This document shows, piece after piece, positions 35,383 to 46,412 of a DNA stretch of 64,000 nt. Both the position numbers and the translations under genes were made by a program. Within the stretch, counting starts at the first letter, position 1, and every line of letters starts with the position of its first letter. The DNA lies in NCBI RefSeq assembly GCF_008065135.1, contig NZ_CP042914.1, positions 2,604,001 through 2,668,000 on the forward strand. The letters are read 5' to 3'. Below the pieces are notes generated by a model. That model had not been told where the DNA came from, searched no databases, and saw only the letters and a list, made by a program, of their open reading frames with translations. The DNA is from Roseimaritima ulvae (GTDB lineage Bacteria > Planctomycetota > Planctomycetia > Pirellulales > Pirellulaceae).

Positions 35383-36729
35383 TTATGTCAAGCCAAGTAG
35401 TTTAGCCGTAGAAACGTGCGATGAAGCAACGTTCCTTGATCGGTGCGGCTTTTTCTTCTTTGGGGCACGTCTGGATTTGCGAAAGTCAGCTAGGGCGATT
35501 TTGCTTGCGATCCTTGTTAGCAACGTGACAACTCCTTTGATTGTTGATGGAATTAGTTCGGTCCATTCGTCTTCGGTAATCGCAATGAGCATGCCTTCGG
35601 TTTTATCGGAAACGTTCTTCGAAAGATGAAAGTGGCTTACTTCTTCAACATCTTCTTCGTCGTGAGTTGAAAACAAAGTGGCAAAGATCGTTTGCCGCAA
35701 ATTGAACGCAAGGACGGACGAGCAGAATAGAAATGTCGCTGCGCAAGGGTGACCGATCCCTGAGTGCTCACAAGTGAGTGTCATCTGCAGCACGTTAAAC
35801 GCGGTTTCTACTTCCCAGCGATGGCGATACAGTTCAGCTACATCCGTAGCCAGGACGTCATTGGGGAGGTTGGTTAGTACGTGAATCACTTGGTCACCGT
35901 CGCGGGTCGGTTGGTCAAGTTCGACAGTCATTCGACGAACCACCATGGCGTCATCCGCAGCAGTGAGTTTCATCTTTTGTTCATAGACTACTCCGGTGCT
36001 GATACGACCAATACGTTTACGTTTCCCCAATAAAACGCCTTTCAAACGCCCGTGTTGGCGAATCACAAAGAAGCCACTGGCTGCTGCGATCTTGACCATA
36101 AACGAAACAACGCAGTAATGGCGATCGGCGATGATCACATCCTTGGCAACAAGATCATCGACGATCCGGTCGCAACACTTCGACTCCTGCGAGTGGCCGT
36201 CAAGCAGTACGTATGTGCGATCAAAGATCTGTCGTTGCAAATCAAATCTCGCGACGATCTTGCCGGGCATGGGAGCGCCTTTGACTTCCCTGAGCTCTTT
36301 CAATCGTTTGTCAGACTTCGCCAGCACATTCCCATCAATGCTTAGGCACCGATAACCGGGCAGCACCTCCCAGGGTTCAAATCCCAAGGCATCATGCATT
36401 TTGGCCGCCCGCTCTGCGGAATGTGCCACCATGGCTTCGCTGACCGCTGGCTCGATGCCTCTGGTCTTGGCATAAAAGGACTGCCGGCTTACCCCAAGTT
36501 CCTCTTTGTGTTCTTTATACGCTTGGTTAAAGTTTTCGCTGAAATTGAGGGCTACATCGGCGACGGTCGCTGCCACTGCCTGAAACGTCGCAATGTAGTC
36601 GTACTGCAGCTCACGATTGTCATCAAAGATTCGATTCAGATCGCTCCCGATAAAATCTTGTGCGAGGATCCTGGTCATGACAGCAAATGGTGCCTTGTCA
36701 ACGAAACGATCAAAAACCTTGGGTGACAT
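35383..36729 (-). CDS. IS4-family DDE transposase
   Basis: A 448-residue transposase with an apparently intact catalytic triad: D132 (LSIDGN), D202 (IIADRHY) and E308 in the Y-x2-R-x3-E motif (YRHRWEVE). The Lys usual at the end of this motif is replaced by Gln315. A beta-rich insertion between the second Asp and the Glu is as in IS4 members. It catalyses cut-and-paste movement of the surrounding element. ATG 36729 is preceded by GGAGG six bases upstream; an in-frame GTG at 36756 is less likely. Intact frame, perfect ends and target duplication suggest recent activity. Confidence 0.93.
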   Translation of the reverse strand: MSPKVFDRFVDKAPFAVMTRILAQDFIGSDLNRIFDDNRELQYDYIATFQAVAATVADVALNFSENFNQAYKEHKEELGVSRQSFYAKTRGIEPAVSEAMVAHSAERAAKMHDALGFEPWEVLPGYRCLSIDGNVLAKSDKRLKELREVKGAPMPGKIVARFDLQRQIFDRTYVLLDGHSQESKCCDRIVDDLVAKDVIIADRHYCVVSFMVKIAAASGFFVIRQHGRLKGVLLGKRKRIGRISTGVVYEQKMKLTAADDAMVVRRMTVELDQPTRDGDQVIHVLTNLPNDVLATDVAELYRHRWEVETAFNVLQMTLTCEHSGIGHPCAATFLFCSSVLAFNLRQTIFATLFSTHDEEDVEEVSHFHLSKNVSDKTEGMLIAITEDEWTELIPSTIKGVVTLLTRIASKIALADFRKSRRAPKKKKPHRSRNVASSHVSTAKLLGLT

Positions 36730-36735
36730 CGCGAA

Positions 36736-36740
36736 CCTCC
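36736..36740 (-). promoter_or_regulatory. Shine-Dalgarno GGAGG of the transposase gene
   Basis: GGAGG on the minus strand, six bases before ATG 36729; it decides the start. Confidence 0.75.
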
Positions 36741-37183
36741 GTGTAGCGAAAAACACGAAAATACACGAAAATCGATGTTCAGGGATACCCTTACAGCCCT
36801 GGGCCCCTGGCCCGTGTGACCGTCCTGGCTTCGGGCGGCTGGGGAGGCGCGTGGGTACACGGGCCGGGGACCCATGCTACGGAGGTTAGGGCAGTAGCAT
36901 GGGCCCCTGGCCCGTGTGACCGTCCTGGCTTCGGGCGGCTGGGGAGGCGCGTGGGTACACGGGCCGGGGACCCATGCTACGTGGGTTAGGGCAGTAGCAT
37001 GGGCCCCTGGCCCGTGTGACCGTCCTGGCTTCGGGCGGCTGGGGAGGCGCGTGGGGTACACGGGCCGGGGACCCATGCTACGTGGGTTAGGGCAGTAGCA
37101 TGGGCCCCTGGCCCGTGTGACTTTCCTGGCTTCGGGCGGCTGGTTGGGCGCGTGGGTACACGGGCCGGGGACCCATGCTACGT

Positions 37184-37492
37184 GGGAGCCACGACTCGGA
37201 GAGTCATGCTACGGGGGATGAACCGGATTTTGCGGGGGGTATTAACCAGTTGGCCAATTTGCCTTGCCTGCCGACCGGGACATGCATATCTTTGCTGTGA
37301 AGCCCATAAGGCCCCGCAGGATAAGGGGCCTTTCTAGCGCCGGGACGCGCAGCTCTGCCGAATGTTCGCCATAAGGCAGTCTGAAATCGTCCCCTCTCGT
37401 GCCACTCAACTACCCAGTGCGAATAATCCGACACCCGGTTTCGGCTTGTTTCGATTGGATGGATTGACGGTCCAAAACGCGGTGACGGTTTT
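37184..37492. other. Spacer between repeat array and protease promoter
   Basis: It starts with a degenerate remnant of the array (to about 37220) and contains a hairpin at 37308-37334. An antisense frame crosses it into the protease gene but shows no family motif and is not called. Confidence 0.4.
37308..37334. terminator. Possible terminator hairpin
   Basis: AAGGCCCC (37308-37315) pairs with GGGGCCTT (37325-37332), followed by a short T run. No gene reads into it clearly; it may insulate the protease gene from array transcription. Confidence 0.4.
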
Positions 37493-37521
37493 TTGACCGG
37501 GCATATTTTGTGACCTATATT
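37493..37521 (+). promoter_or_regulatory. Sigma-70-type promoter of the S41 protease gene
   Basis: TTGACC at 37493-37498 and TATATT at 37516-37521 are separated by exactly 17 bases, five and four of six consensus matches. This leaves about a 75-base leader before ATG 37603. Confidence 0.65.
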
Positions 37522-37602
37522 CATTTGGCTGCGGGCTAGGTGACGCAGCCAGATCGGTACCTCCCACCGATTTCCATCCACGCGTCCGACGGAAATACGC
37601 GC

Positions 37603-39246
37603 ATGAATTTTAATGTCCCCGCTGCAATCGCTGCAGGACTGCTCGCCGCCACCATCCTCTTCGCCAGCCCAGTTCAGGCAGCCGACTCGCAGCCCTCTTC
37701 GGCGGACGATTTGGCGAGCGGCATCCAAATTGAAACCCAGCGAGAGTGGGGAGAAGCGATTCGTCATTACGAATCCGCTTTGCGTCGCCATCAAAATCAT
37801 CCCGAATTGAAGCAGCGACTGTTGATCAGCCGCCTGCATTATGATGTCAACCGTCGCTATCAGGACACCAGTTACCTAGCGGCCATCCGCCAAACCAGCA
37901 CCCAGCAGGCACTCGACCTGTACGCCGAAGTGTTGGCCAACCTGGAAACCCACTACGTGGACTCGGCCAACTGGCAGCGTCTGCTGACCAATGGCACTGC
38001 GTCCTTGGAAGTGGCGTTGACCGAAGCCAGCTTTATCGATCGCATGTTGCCCGACGCGTCGGCTGAACAGATTGAAGCGTTCCGGCTGAATGTGCATCGG
38101 TACACCTCCGGGCGTCCGGCGGCTAGTCGGTTTGACCTGCGAGCGACGGTGGCATACGTCGCCGGTTTGGCGCGGCAGGAATTGGGCTTGGCGGGAACGG
38201 CAACCGTGTTCGAGTTTGTCTGCGGGGCTGTCGGAACGCTGGATCCCTATTCACGCTTCCTGACGCCCAGCCAACTGGAAGAAACCTTCTCCAACATCGA
38301 AGGCAACTTCGTCGGACTGGGCGTGGAATTAAAGGCCGAGGAAGATCGGCTGCGAATCGTGAACGTGATCGCCGGGGGCCCGGCCGATGCGGCCGGAGTC
38401 AAAGCCGGTGATGCGATCACTCGCGTCGAACAGTCACGGACCGCTTCGGTGAACCCCGACTACGCCGCCGACTTGTTGCGAGGCCCCGAAAACACTTATG
38501 TTTCCGTCTCGGTGGTCGGAGCGGACGGTCAGGAACGCGATCTGAACATCCAACGCCGGCGTGTGGAAGTGCCCAGCGTGGAGGACGTGCGGATCGTGGA
38601 CGCTGAAAACGGCATCGGCTACATGCGGTTGACGAACTTTCAAAAGACCACCTCGCGTGACTTCGAAGCCAACCTCTGGGAATTGCATCGTCAAGGCATG
38701 CGGCGGCTGATCGTCGATGTGCGTGGTAATCCTGGCGGCTTGCTGACCGCGGCGGTGGAAGTGGCCGATCGCTTTATCGGTGCTGGCGACATCGTGCTGA
38801 CCCGGGGACGAAACGCTCGCGAAAACTACGACTACCGCTCGCATCGTCCCAATACCTGGAGCGTTCCGCTGACGGTCTTGATCGATGGCGACAGTGCCAG
38901 TGCCAGCGAGATCTTTGCCGGAGCGATCGCGGATCATGGTCGTGGCGAACTCGTTGGCGAACGGACTTACGGCAAGGGCAGCGTGCAGGGCATCTTCCGA
39001 ATGCAATCGGCCAAGGTCGGGCTGTGTTTGACCACCGCCAAGTTCTACTCGCCCAATCGTACGGCGATCAGCGGACATGGCGTCCTGCCGACCGTTCCCC
39101 AAGCCAAAACGCACATGGCCGCTCGTCCCACCGACGACGGACGCATCGCCTCATTCGAAGAAGACGCGGTCCTGCAGCGAGCCATCGCGTTGGGACGTGG
39201 CGTGCAAACGGAAATCGTTGCGGGCCGTCCTGCTAACGCCAAATAA
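37603..39246 (+). CDS. C-terminal processing peptidase (S41, CtpA-like)
   Basis: A 547-residue exported serine protease. The signal peptide ends near PVQAADS. After a ~150-residue helical region comes a PDZ domain (about 225-310: FVGLGVELKAEEDRLRIVNV... GPADAAGVKAGD). The S41 core follows, with GIGYMRLTNF and LIVDVRGNPGG. The catalytic Ser is about residue 433 in DSASASEIF and the Lys about 458 in YGKGSVQ, the 25-residue spacing of Prc/Tsp. It degrades or trims proteins at their C-terminus in the periplasm. ATG 37603 is preferred to GTG 37540 because it starts the signal peptide. The carbonic-anhydrase-like gene follows after 4 bp. Confidence 0.93.
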   Translation: MNFNVPAAIAAGLLAATILFASPVQAADSQPSSADDLASGIQIETQREWGEAIRHYESALRRHQNHPELKQRLLISRLHYDVNRRYQDTSYLAAIRQTSTQQALDLYAEVLANLETHYVDSANWQRLLTNGTASLEVALTEASFIDRMLPDASAEQIEAFRLNVHRYTSGRPAASRFDLRATVAYVAGLARQELGLAGTATVFEFVCGAVGTLDPYSRFLTPSQLEETFSNIEGNFVGLGVELKAEEDRLRIVNVIAGGPADAAGVKAGDAITRVEQSRTASVNPDYAADLLRGPENTYVSVSVVGADGQERDLNIQRRRVEVPSVEDVRIVDAENGIGYMRLTNFQKTTSRDFEANLWELHRQGMRRLIVDVRGNPGGLLTAAVEVADRFIGAGDIVLTRGRNARENYDYRSHRPNTWSVPLTVLIDGDSASASEIFAGAIADHGRGELVGERTYGKGSVQGIFRMQSAKVGLCLTTAKFYSPNRTAISGHGVLPTVPQAKTHMAARPTDDGRIASFEEDAVLQRAIALGRGVQTEIVAGRPANAK

Positions 39247-39250
39247 TTTC

Positions 39251-39781
39251 ATGGCTATCTATCAACTCGGCGAGCGGACGCCGCAGATCGCGGACGATTG
39301 TTATGTCCCTGCCGAAGCCACGGTGATCGGGGACGTGCGGCTGGAACCCCAGGCCAATCTTTGGCCGGGTGCCGTGTTACGCGGCGACGTGGAACCCATC
39401 GTCGTCGGACCTCAAAGCAGCATCCAGGATGGCTCGGTGCTGCATACCGACCCGGGCTGTCCGCTGACCATCGGTTGCGGCGTCACGGTCGGGCATCAAG
39501 CCACCTTGCACGGCTGCACGATCGGCGATCACTCGTTGATCGGCATGCAGGCCATTGTGCTCAACCGAGCGGTAATCGGCAAAGACTGTTTGGTCGGTGC
39601 CGCGGCGCTGGTCACCGAAGGCAAATCCTTTCCTGAGCGGTCGCTGATCATTGGCACACCCGCCAAACGCGTTCGCGATCTAACGGACGAGGAAGTCGAG
39701 AACCTGCGGCACATCGCTCTACGGTACGTGGACCGTGCGAAGATCTACCGCGAGCAGTTGAAGCTGATTGTGGGGCGGTAG
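39251..39781 (+). CDS. Gamma-carbonic anhydrase family protein (YrdA-like)
   Basis: A 176-residue left-handed beta-helix trimer protein with hexapeptide repeats (VIGDVRLEPQANLWPGAVLRGD). The three metal-binding His fit H65 (VLHTD), H82 (VGHQ) and H87 (TLHG). C-terminal helices follow (VENLRHIALRYVDRAKIYREQL). Family members bind zinc or iron; some hydrate CO2, but many of this subgroup show no measured activity, so catalysis is uncertain. It starts 4 bp after the protease stop and is probably co-transcribed. The same frame continues upstream inside the protease gene; ATG 39251 is the family start. Confidence 0.92.
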   Translation: MAIYQLGERTPQIADDCYVPAEATVIGDVRLEPQANLWPGAVLRGDVEPIVVGPQSSIQDGSVLHTDPGCPLTIGCGVTVGHQATLHGCTIGDHSLIGMQAIVLNRAVIGKDCLVGAAALVTEGKSFPERSLIIGTPAKRVRDLTDEEVENLRHIALRYVDRAKIYREQLKLIVGR

Positions 39782-39784
39782 GAA

Positions 39785-39853
39785 AAATTTGAAATTTGAA
39801 ATTTGAGATTTGAGATTTGAGATTTGAGATTTGAGATTTGAGATTTGAGATTT
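39785..39853. repeat. Heptanucleotide tandem repeat GAGATTT
   Basis: Seven exact copies of GAGATTT (39805-39853) preceded by GAAATTT variants (39785-39804). Its complement AAATCTC is the same cyclic heptamer as the array at 9731-9770. It lies between the 3' ends of the convergent carbonic anhydrase and kinase genes. Confidence 0.93.
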
Positions 39854-39866
39854 CAGATGTTATATG

Positions 39867-42800
39867 TTATATTTCGCCGGCATTCCCGCTATCGGAGACG
39901 AATTGTTGCAGCGCGGTGGTTAGTTCGGAGGCATGCTGTTTCAGCTCGTCAAACAGTTCCTCGATCGCTGCCAAGTTCGATTCTCGCCCGAGCATCTCCA
40001 TCCTGCGTGCGAGATCCATGACGGCTTTCGCGGCGAAGTGGGACGCCGCGCTTTTCAGCGAATGTGCGGCCCGAGTAGTGAGCACGGCATCTTGGGTTGC
40101 CAACCCTCGTTCAATTTCTTCAATTCGCTGCGGACACTCTTGTAGCAAGGCACCCGCTAGAGCGGCGAGCACGTCATCTCCAGCGCCGCCCAGTCTTGCT
40201 CGCGCCTGATCGATATTGATCACCTGGCGAGATGAATCGGCTGGTGGTTGGCTGCCCACCGCCGTAACCGATTGAGTCCCAGAAAGGGCGGCGGCGCTGG
40301 TGGATGATGGGGGTGCGGAGGCAGGTGACGATCCGGATGTCGGAGGACTATTGCGGCGAATCGCTTCGGCCAGACGCCCGATGCCAACGGGTTTGGTAAT
40401 GTAGTCGTCCATGCCTGCATCCAAGAATCGTTCTCGATCACCCGCCAGGGCATGAGCGGTCATGGCGATGATGGGAATATGCGCGTCTGTGTTTTGTTCG
40501 CGTTGCCGAATCGCCGCGGTGGCCTCGATGCCGTCCATTTCCGGCATCATCACATCCATCAGCACGATGTCAAACGTCTTACTCGCCACGGCCGCTAAAG
40601 CTTCACGGCCATTGTTTGCCACATCCACCCTGTGCCCTAAGTTTTCGAGCAACCCTCGTGCGACCAGTTGATTCACATGCCCATCTTCAGCCACCAAAAT
40701 TCGCAGGCCAAGCTCGCGGGGGATGCTTGGGGCAAACGCCGATGCGGCTTTGTCCGCGGCGGCAGAAGGCGGTGATTTCGAGATCCCCAACACGCGCAGA
40801 AACGTGTCTCGGAGGTCGGATTGTTTAACCGGTTTCATCAAGTAGCGAGCGATCCCCAGTTCCTGCCAAACCGAGCTTGCAGTTTGGCCGGCGGAGGACA
40901 GCATGATTAATCGACAATCTTGGTGGCGGGAATCGCTACGAATCCGTTTTGCCAATTCGAAACCATCCATGTCCGGCATCATCATGTCTAAAAGGGCCAG
41001 CTGCAACGGGCGGCCCCGGGCGGCGGCATCATCCATTTTCTGCAAGGCATCCGGGCCGCTGACCGCCATCTGAGGTTGCATTCCCCAACGGGTCAGCACA
41101 TCCTCCATGATCCAGCGGTTGGTGCTATTGTCGTCCACTACCAGCACGGGAACATTGGTCAATCCTTCCGGCCGACTCCAGGAATGCGTGGTCGATTGTT
41201 GGTGGGTTTCGAAACGAGCCCGGAAATGAAATTCGCTGCCTTGGCTGACTTCGCTTTCCACCCAAATTTGGCCGTGCATCAACTTGACTAGTTGCATTGA
41301 GATTGCCAGCCCCAGGCCGGTGCCGCCGTAACGGCGTGTGGTGGACGTGTCCGCTTGACTGAAGGCGTCGAAGATCTGGTCCAGCTTTTCAGAGGGGATG
41401 CCGATTCCGGTGTCGCTGACCATGAAGTGTAGTTCCGCCTCGGTGTCTGCCAGTGATTCGACCGTGACGACCACCACAATTTCGCCAGCCTCGGTGAATT
41501 TGACCGCGTTGCCGACCAGATTAATGATGATTTGACGCAGGCGACCGGGGTCGCCGACGAGCGTATCGGGAACATCAGGAGGCACGAGGTAGGCTAGTTC
41601 GATACCCTTTTCGGCAGCTTTGTTGGCGAAGGTGTGCATGGCATCACCGAGGCAGTCGCCCAACGAGAACTCAATGCTTTCCAATTCCAGTTTGCCGGCT
41701 TCGACTTTGGAAAAATCAAGAATGTCATTTAACAAACGCAGCAGCGAATCGGCGGACTGCAAGACGATATGTAGATAGTCGTGTTGTTGGGGAGTGAGTT
41801 CGGTTTGCAGGGCCAATTCCGCCATGCCAATGATGCCATTCATGGGCGTACGGATTTCGTGGCTCATGTTCGCCAAAAAATCGCTTTTGGCTCGATTGGC
41901 TTCCTCGGCGGCATTCTTGGCAATGCGAAGCGCCTCTTCGCTGCGGCGCAGTTCGGCGGCGGTGCGTTCCAGTTCGGCATTGGAAACGGCCAACTCACGA
42001 GCTCGCGCTTCGGCGGCCGCCGTGCGTTCGGCAACACGTTGTTCGAGCGTTTCGTTAAGGCGTTCGAGTTTGGCAAAACCTTCCGCATTTTCCAACGCCG
42101 CACCGGCAATGGTCGCGATAAATTCGGCCAACCGTTGTTCATCTTCGCCGAACAAGTCGCTGACGTTCCGATGGTCAACGTAAAAACAGCCGGCTGGTTC
42201 GCCACGGACAAACACCGGGGCGCACAACGCCGAGCGGACGCCCGTCAGCAGCGTGTATTCATCGTGCGAGCGACTTTGATCGGATAACACAATGACCTGA
42301 CGCGAGGTGGTGGCACGCTCGGCAAGGTCGAGGCAATATTGCGTTTCGAGTGGATTCGTCGTCGCGTCGGTGTACACGTTGACGTACTTCTCTGGCAGGC
42401 GAAGCAAACGGCAGCATTCCCCACGCAACAGCACGTTGGCCGCTTCACGCACTTCCTTAAAAACGGCCTCTGGCGATAGTGCCGATCCGATGCAACGGCC
42501 AGCTTTGAGTACTTTGTCGAAGCGATCGACCAAGGATAAGGTGGGGGTTTTGCTTGAGTCCGGTTCCGGCGTTTCGCCCAAGGCGAAATGGGCGCGCATC
42601 TCGCGGAGAGCTGCAGTGGCGTCAGCAACGTCTTCGGCCGCGGCGGGCCAGTTGAGTTCCAGCCCCAGGCGGCCGCGTGCCAGCAGCGTTTGCGCATGCT
42701 CGAAACGGGCTCCCTGACGTAGGGCCACCGTCAAGCTTTGGTCGAGGCATTTACGGGCCTTGCGGAGCGAACCTCGCATGGCCGCCACAAGCCCCGCTTC

Positions 42801-45800
42801 ACGCAGCGCGTGTGGCAGGTCGGTTTGAAACTTGCGAGCGACCTTGAGGGCGCGACGAGCGTCGCGGCCCGCCTCGCGAAGCAGTTGCCGGCGCCGCAGA
42901 GGCGTGAGATCTTGCGCTTGTTGCCATTGCAATCGACGGACGGTTGCCAGCCACGGCAACACAGGCGACACCCAGGCATTCATCATACCCACGTCACTAC
43001 ACACCTTACGGGCTTTCAGCAGCGTGGCGATGGCTTGCTCCAAATCGTCTTGTGCCACCAGCCGCACCGCTTCGGCCAACAGGACCTGAGATGTTGCTTG
43101 GACGTCGTGTCGCTCTTTCTCGGTTTCTCGTCGCGCGATCTCGCTGGGCAGTTGTCCGCCTGAAGCGCGAGACCAGACATCCAGCACGAAACCCGACACC
43201 TTATCGTCTCCCATTTCATGTGCGGCGTCGCATAGTTGCTTGGCTTCGGTAATGGCGCGGGCCAGATCTCCCTTTCGCAAAAACGCATTTGCGCTTTGCC
43301 ACCAGGCCATGTTCCTTTCCCAGTAGTCACCAGTTCGGTCGAGCAAACGTACTGCTTCCTGACAGGAATGAATACATTCGTCAAACTTGGCACCCGCAAA
43401 AAGAACGACCCCCCAGTAGTGCAGTGATTGGCCTTGGCCGCAGACGTCTCCAAACTCCTTGCGTACTGCAAGTGACTTTTTCGCAAATGCTTCACCTCGG
43501 CTCAGCCAGGGGATCAGGCACATTACGGGGGCATGGACTGCCCAGGCATGGCCTAGCTCGGGAGTCGAGGGATAACGTTCTGCCAGATTAACCGCACGCA
43601 AGTGGGCCCACAGACATGGAATCTTGCCACGATCGAAGAAATAGCCGTAGGACAATCGTGTGTATAGGCGAATTGCTAAGAGTTCTTGCTCAGCTCCACG
43701 CAGGACGCGTCGTGCCAGAAACGCTTTCGGAAACAGGGTGTGCAATATTTGGACAAACACTTCCCAAATAAGGAACGCGGCAAATGTGGCGGTATTGGTA
43801 GGAACTCTTCGTCTTAGCGAACGCAGGGAACGTTCAACGGCAACACAGGTGGCGCGGTTATCGCCCTGTTTGAATGCCAGTTCACCAAGCTTCCCTTCAA
43901 TCTCCGCTCGCGTGAAATCATCTTTGGCCAGTGCGCTAGCCGCTTCAAAAGCTTCCGCGGCTGCGGGATAGCGGCCTCGTAACATGAGGACTTCGCCAAG
44001 CCCTTTTTCGACGCGGTAGCGTGTAAATTCGTCTTCGGAAGGTACGCCTCTCAGAGCAATACGATACTGTCGCTCAGCGAGTTCTAGGGCATGCTGAAGT
44101 CGAGCCTGATTTGCAGCGGACAGGGCATAGGGCAGTGCGAGTTGGCTTTCACCCGCGGCATCGAAATGATAGGCCAAGTCGAAGACGCGAGTGGGTGAGC
44201 GGTGTTGAATGTCTCGGGCTGCCCGTAGGTGATAATCTTGACGTTGTTCCATAGGCAGCCGACCGAGCAGGGTTTCACGCAGTTTGTCATGAATAAAAGT
44301 GCAACGGTCTTCGGTCGCTTTGGTCCAAACCATATGGCGCTGTTGAGCTTCCGACAGCGCCGCGATGGCTTGAGTTGGGCTTTGCTCGGCAAGTCTAGAA
44401 GCGGTGTCTAAATCGAACTCTTTCCCCAATACCGCTCCGACGCTCAGTAGATTGACGGTCGTCTGCGGCAACAACTCGATTCGTCTGGAAAGAAATGCTG
44501 CGGCGTGTCGAGAAGCTTGGAGATCGGCCATAGCCGTTTCGTCTATCTGCCAGCCGCCAGGTCCTTCCAGGCTGGATTGTCGCTCGCTCGCTAACTGTGG
44601 ACGCAAGGCACCTGACTCCACCAGTCCTCGAACGGTGGCGGCGGCCATAAACGGACTACCCTCAGCGAGATTTTTGATTACATCCACTGCGGGGTCCGGC
44701 AACGGACCGGCCATTGATTCGACCAGTTCTCGTACATTAGACGCTTGAAAGGGAGGCAGCACGAGATGTGCCGTGGATTTAAGCTTGCGCAGCGGATGGT
44801 CGAGGGGGACTTCTTCGGAACGGAATGCCGCCACAAGCAGGGCACGCTGGGATTGTCTTGCGACGCGGCGTTGCCAATTGGCAAATACTTTCATGGTAAG
44901 TTGGTCGGCCCATTGGCAGTCGTCCAACAATAATATTACGGGATGCGTCATCGCGCCCACTGCATCCATTAACACGCTCAATGCTTGGATGCTACGGGCC
45001 TCTCCATGCTCCTCAGGTCCCAAGCGATTGGTTGTTGGCGTATCAAATAGGCTCGCCAACTCTGGGATCGCAGCACAGGCAACTTCTCGATGATGCCCGA
45101 GAACATTCCCGATATGGGCGACAAGTTCGGGATGGCGGATTGCCAGCGATACCCATTCCTTGACGATCCCCGTGAGCAACTGAAACGGGCGTTGAGCTGC
45201 TTGGTCTAACCCTTGTCCTCGCAATACCCAAGCATCCATGCGGGCACCGCGCAGAGCAAATTCAGTAAGCAATCGGCTTTTCCCCCCTCCCGATTCGGCT
45301 TCCACTAGAACGAGTCCACTTCGCCCCGTTGCAGCGCGTTCGAGTTGTGACTGAAGGATGGTCAGTTCCCTATCACGCCCCACGAACGCGGGTTCGGTGA
45401 GGGTTTGCCTGCGGTCGTGAAGACCGACAACAAAATCGGGCTCGGAGTCACCGTCGTCCAGCGCCTCGGCGATCATCATCAAGTCGGTTTTGACGCCCTC
45501 GGCGGACTGGTAGCGGTCTCGCGGATCCTTTCGCAATAAGCGTTGAACGATTTCGTCGAGAACCCTTGGTACTCGAATTCCCAAACTTCGCAACTTTGGC
45601 GGTTCCAAAGTCATGTGTTGCCGCAACACCTCGCCCACAGTCCTCCCGTCGAAAGGTGGCTGGCCAGCTAAACATTGAAACAACACGACTCCGGTGGAAT
45701 ATAGATCTGAGCAAGCAGTAACTTCTTGGTCGATCAGCCCGGCACTCTCTGGCGACAGGTAGATCGCGGCAAGTGCCGGGAGGTCTTGAATGTTTTCTGT

Positions 45801-46325
45801 CAGATTCGCATATCGTGCCAAACCGAAATCGACCAGTGAGAATTCCGGGATCGGTGTATTCTGAGTGACGATTACATTTTCCGGTTTGACGTCACGGTGC
45901 AGAACATCGTGTGAGTGAGCCTCATTGAGCAGGCTAACGATCGCAGTCGCGGTCGCGAGCGCATCGGATATCGTCAATCGCCCTTCCTGTAACCGCTGTT
46001 GCAGCGTAATGCCTTCAAGAAACGGCATCACAAAGAAAAGATAATCGTCTTCCTCGCCGAAGCTCAACAGCGGTGCGCTGCCTTCTGTGGACAAGCGGCA
46101 AAGAATCAACGCCTCGTGTTCGACCCGCATTCTTGCGGAAGCGGAAAACGAAGACGTGACGATCGTTTTCACAACGACCGAGGTGTTATCAACGCAGTCT
46201 TCGGCAAGAAAAGTATGTGTTTGAGCCGATGATTTTAACTGGTGGAGAACCCGATAGCGGTCGCCAATCACCTCGCCTTTTCGCGGATTTGCATCGGTTT
46301 TGAATTCGTCCGGTCGATCTATCAT
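39867..46325 (-). CDS. Hybrid Ser/Thr kinase - ATPase - GAF - histidine kinase (kinase-1)
   Basis: A 2152-residue HstK-type signalling protein. Order: Ser/Thr kinase (about 20-285; intact HRD at 143-145 and DFG, but no normal Gly-rich loop); AAA-type ATPase (about 310-620; P-loop AESGGGKS with Lys349, Walker B ILLLDDC); long TPR-like region (650-1230); GAF (about 1270-1430); coiled coil; HisKA with [10 protein letters not shown], His1489; HATPase (N-box near 1595, GTGLGLA near 1672); receiver 1 (Asp1780); receiver 2 (Asp1924); HPt with His2088 ([12 protein letters not shown]). It could pass signals by both Ser/Thr phosphorylation and a His-Asp-His-Asp relay. No membrane helix seen. It lies 87 bp downstream of PKS-1 and is paralogous to the protein at 53846-60109. 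ATG 46325 is preferred over TTG 46343. Confidence 0.9.
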   Translation of the reverse strand: MIDRPDEFKTDANPRKGEVIGDRYRVLHQLKSSAQTHTFLAEDCVDNTSVVVKTIVTSSFSASARMRVEHEALILCRLSTEGSAPLLSFGEEDDYLFFVMPFLEGITLQQRLQEGRLTISDALATATAIVSLLNEAHSHDVLHRDVKPENVIVTQNTPIPEFSLVDFGLARYANLTENIQDLPALAAIYLSPESAGLIDQEVTACSDLYSTGVVLFQCLAGQPPFDGRTVGEVLRQHMTLEPPKLRSLGIRVPRVLDEIVQRLLRKDPRDRYQSAEGVKTDLMMIAEALDDGDSEPDFVVGLHDRRQTLTEPAFVGRDRELTILQSQLERAATGRSGLVLVEAESGGGKSRLLTEFALRGARMDAWVLRGQGLDQAAQRPFQLLTGIVKEWVSLAIRHPELVAHIGNVLGHHREVACAAIPELASLFDTPTTNRLGPEEHGEARSIQALSVLMDAVGAMTHPVILLLDDCQWADQLTMKVFANWQRRVARQSQRALLVAAFRSEEVPLDHPLRKLKSTAHLVLPPFQASNVRELVESMAGPLPDPAVDVIKNLAEGSPFMAAATVRGLVESGALRPQLASERQSSLEGPGGWQIDETAMADLQASRHAAAFLSRRIELLPQTTVNLLSVGAVLGKEFDLDTASRLAEQSPTQAIAALSEAQQRHMVWTKATEDRCTFIHDKLRETLLGRLPMEQRQDYHLRAARDIQHRSPTRVFDLAYHFDAAGESQLALPYALSAANQARLQHALELAERQYRIALRGVPSEDEFTRYRVEKGLGEVLMLRGRYPAAAEAFEAASALAKDDFTRAEIEGKLGELAFKQGDNRATCVAVERSLRSLRRRVPTNTATFAAFLIWEVFVQILHTLFPKAFLARRVLRGAEQELLAIRLYTRLSYGYFFDRGKIPCLWAHLRAVNLAERYPSTPELGHAWAVHAPVMCLIPWLSRGEAFAKKSLAVRKEFGDVCGQGQSLHYWGVVLFAGAKFDECIHSCQEAVRLLDRTGDYWERNMAWWQSANAFLRKGDLARAITEAKQLCDAAHEMGDDKVSGFVLDVWSRASGGQLPSEIARRETEKERHDVQATSQVLLAEAVRLVAQDDLEQAIATLLKARKVCSDVGMMNAWVSPVLPWLATVRRLQWQQAQDLTPLRRRQLLREAGRDARRALKVARKFQTDLPHALREAGLVAAMRGSLRKARKCLDQSLTVALRQGARFEHAQTLLARGRLGLELNWPAAAEDVADATAALREMRAHFALGETPEPDSSKTPTLSLVDRFDKVLKAGRCIGSALSPEAVFKEVREAANVLLRGECCRLLRLPEKYVNVYTDATTNPLETQYCLDLAERATTSRQVIVLSDQSRSHDEYTLLTGVRSALCAPVFVRGEPAGCFYVDHRNVSDLFGEDEQRLAEFIATIAGAALENAEGFAKLERLNETLEQRVAERTAAAEARARELAVSNAELERTAAELRRSEEALRIAKNAAEEANRAKSDFLANMSHEIRTPMNGIIGMAELALQTELTPQQHDYLHIVLQSADSLLRLLNDILDFSKVEAGKLELESIEFSLGDCLGDAMHTFANKAAEKGIELAYLVPPDVPDTLVGDPGRLRQIIINLVGNAVKFTEAGEIVVVVTVESLADTEAELHFMVSDTGIGIPSEKLDQIFDAFSQADTSTTRRYGGTGLGLAISMQLVKLMHGQIWVESEVSQGSEFHFRARFETHQQSTTHSWSRPEGLTNVPVLVVDDNSTNRWIMEDVLTRWGMQPQMAVSGPDALQKMDDAAARGRPLQLALLDMMMPDMDGFELAKRIRSDSRHQDCRLIMLSSAGQTASSVWQELGIARYLMKPVKQSDLRDTFLRVLGISKSPPSAAADKAASAFAPSIPRELGLRILVAEDGHVNQLVARGLLENLGHRVDVANNGREALAAVASKTFDIVLMDVMMPEMDGIEATAAIRQREQNTDAHIPIIAMTAHALAGDRERFLDAGMDDYITKPVGIGRLAEAIRRNSPPTSGSSPASAPPSSTSAAALSGTQSVTAVGSQPPADSSRQVINIDQARARLGGAGDDVLAALAGALLQECPQRIEEIERGLATQDAVLTTRAAHSLKSAASHFAAKAVMDLARRMEMLGRESNLAAIEELFDELKQHASELTTALQQFVSDSGNAGEI

Positions 46326-46412
46326 GATCCTGTTACCTGCCAAACTACCGGATCGCAGAGCTACTTAGAAATCGCGGTTTGGGTGTTTCGCCATGGCGTT
46401 CTAAAAAATCGT

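Larger units (their letters stand above)
35361..36801 (-). mobile_element. IS4-family insertion sequence, complete
   Basis: A 1441-bp element bounded by perfect 16-bp terminal inverted repeats CAGGGCTGTAAGGGTA (35361-35376 and 36786-36801). It is flanked by an 11-bp direct repeat GGCCCCTGGCC (35350-35360 and 36802-36812). It carries one intact transposase gene and lies within the second unit of the 100-bp array. The TSD length and DDE motifs fit IS4-type elements. Confidence 0.92.
35241..37183. repeat. Array of five ~100-bp hairpin units, one split by an IS
   Basis: Units begin GTAGCATGGG at 35241, 35342, 36894, 36994 and 37095, a 100-101 bp period once the IS and its target duplication are removed from the second. 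Each has 24-bp inverted arms: GTAGCATGGGCCCCTGGCCC reads inverted at the other end as GGGCCGGGGACCCATGCTAC, with a GC-rich centre. Units differ by only a few bases, so the expansion looks recent. Short frames seen in it on both strands are artefacts of the repeat. Confidence 0.92.

Noticed and set aside
35241-37183. Could the 100-bp array be a CRISPR?
   Set aside because: Units are contiguous and self-complementary with no variable spacers, and no cas genes are nearby.
37204-37839. Minus-strand frame across the S41 protease promoter and 5' end
   Set aside because: It overlaps a good promoter, leader and signal peptide of the opposite gene and shows no family feature.
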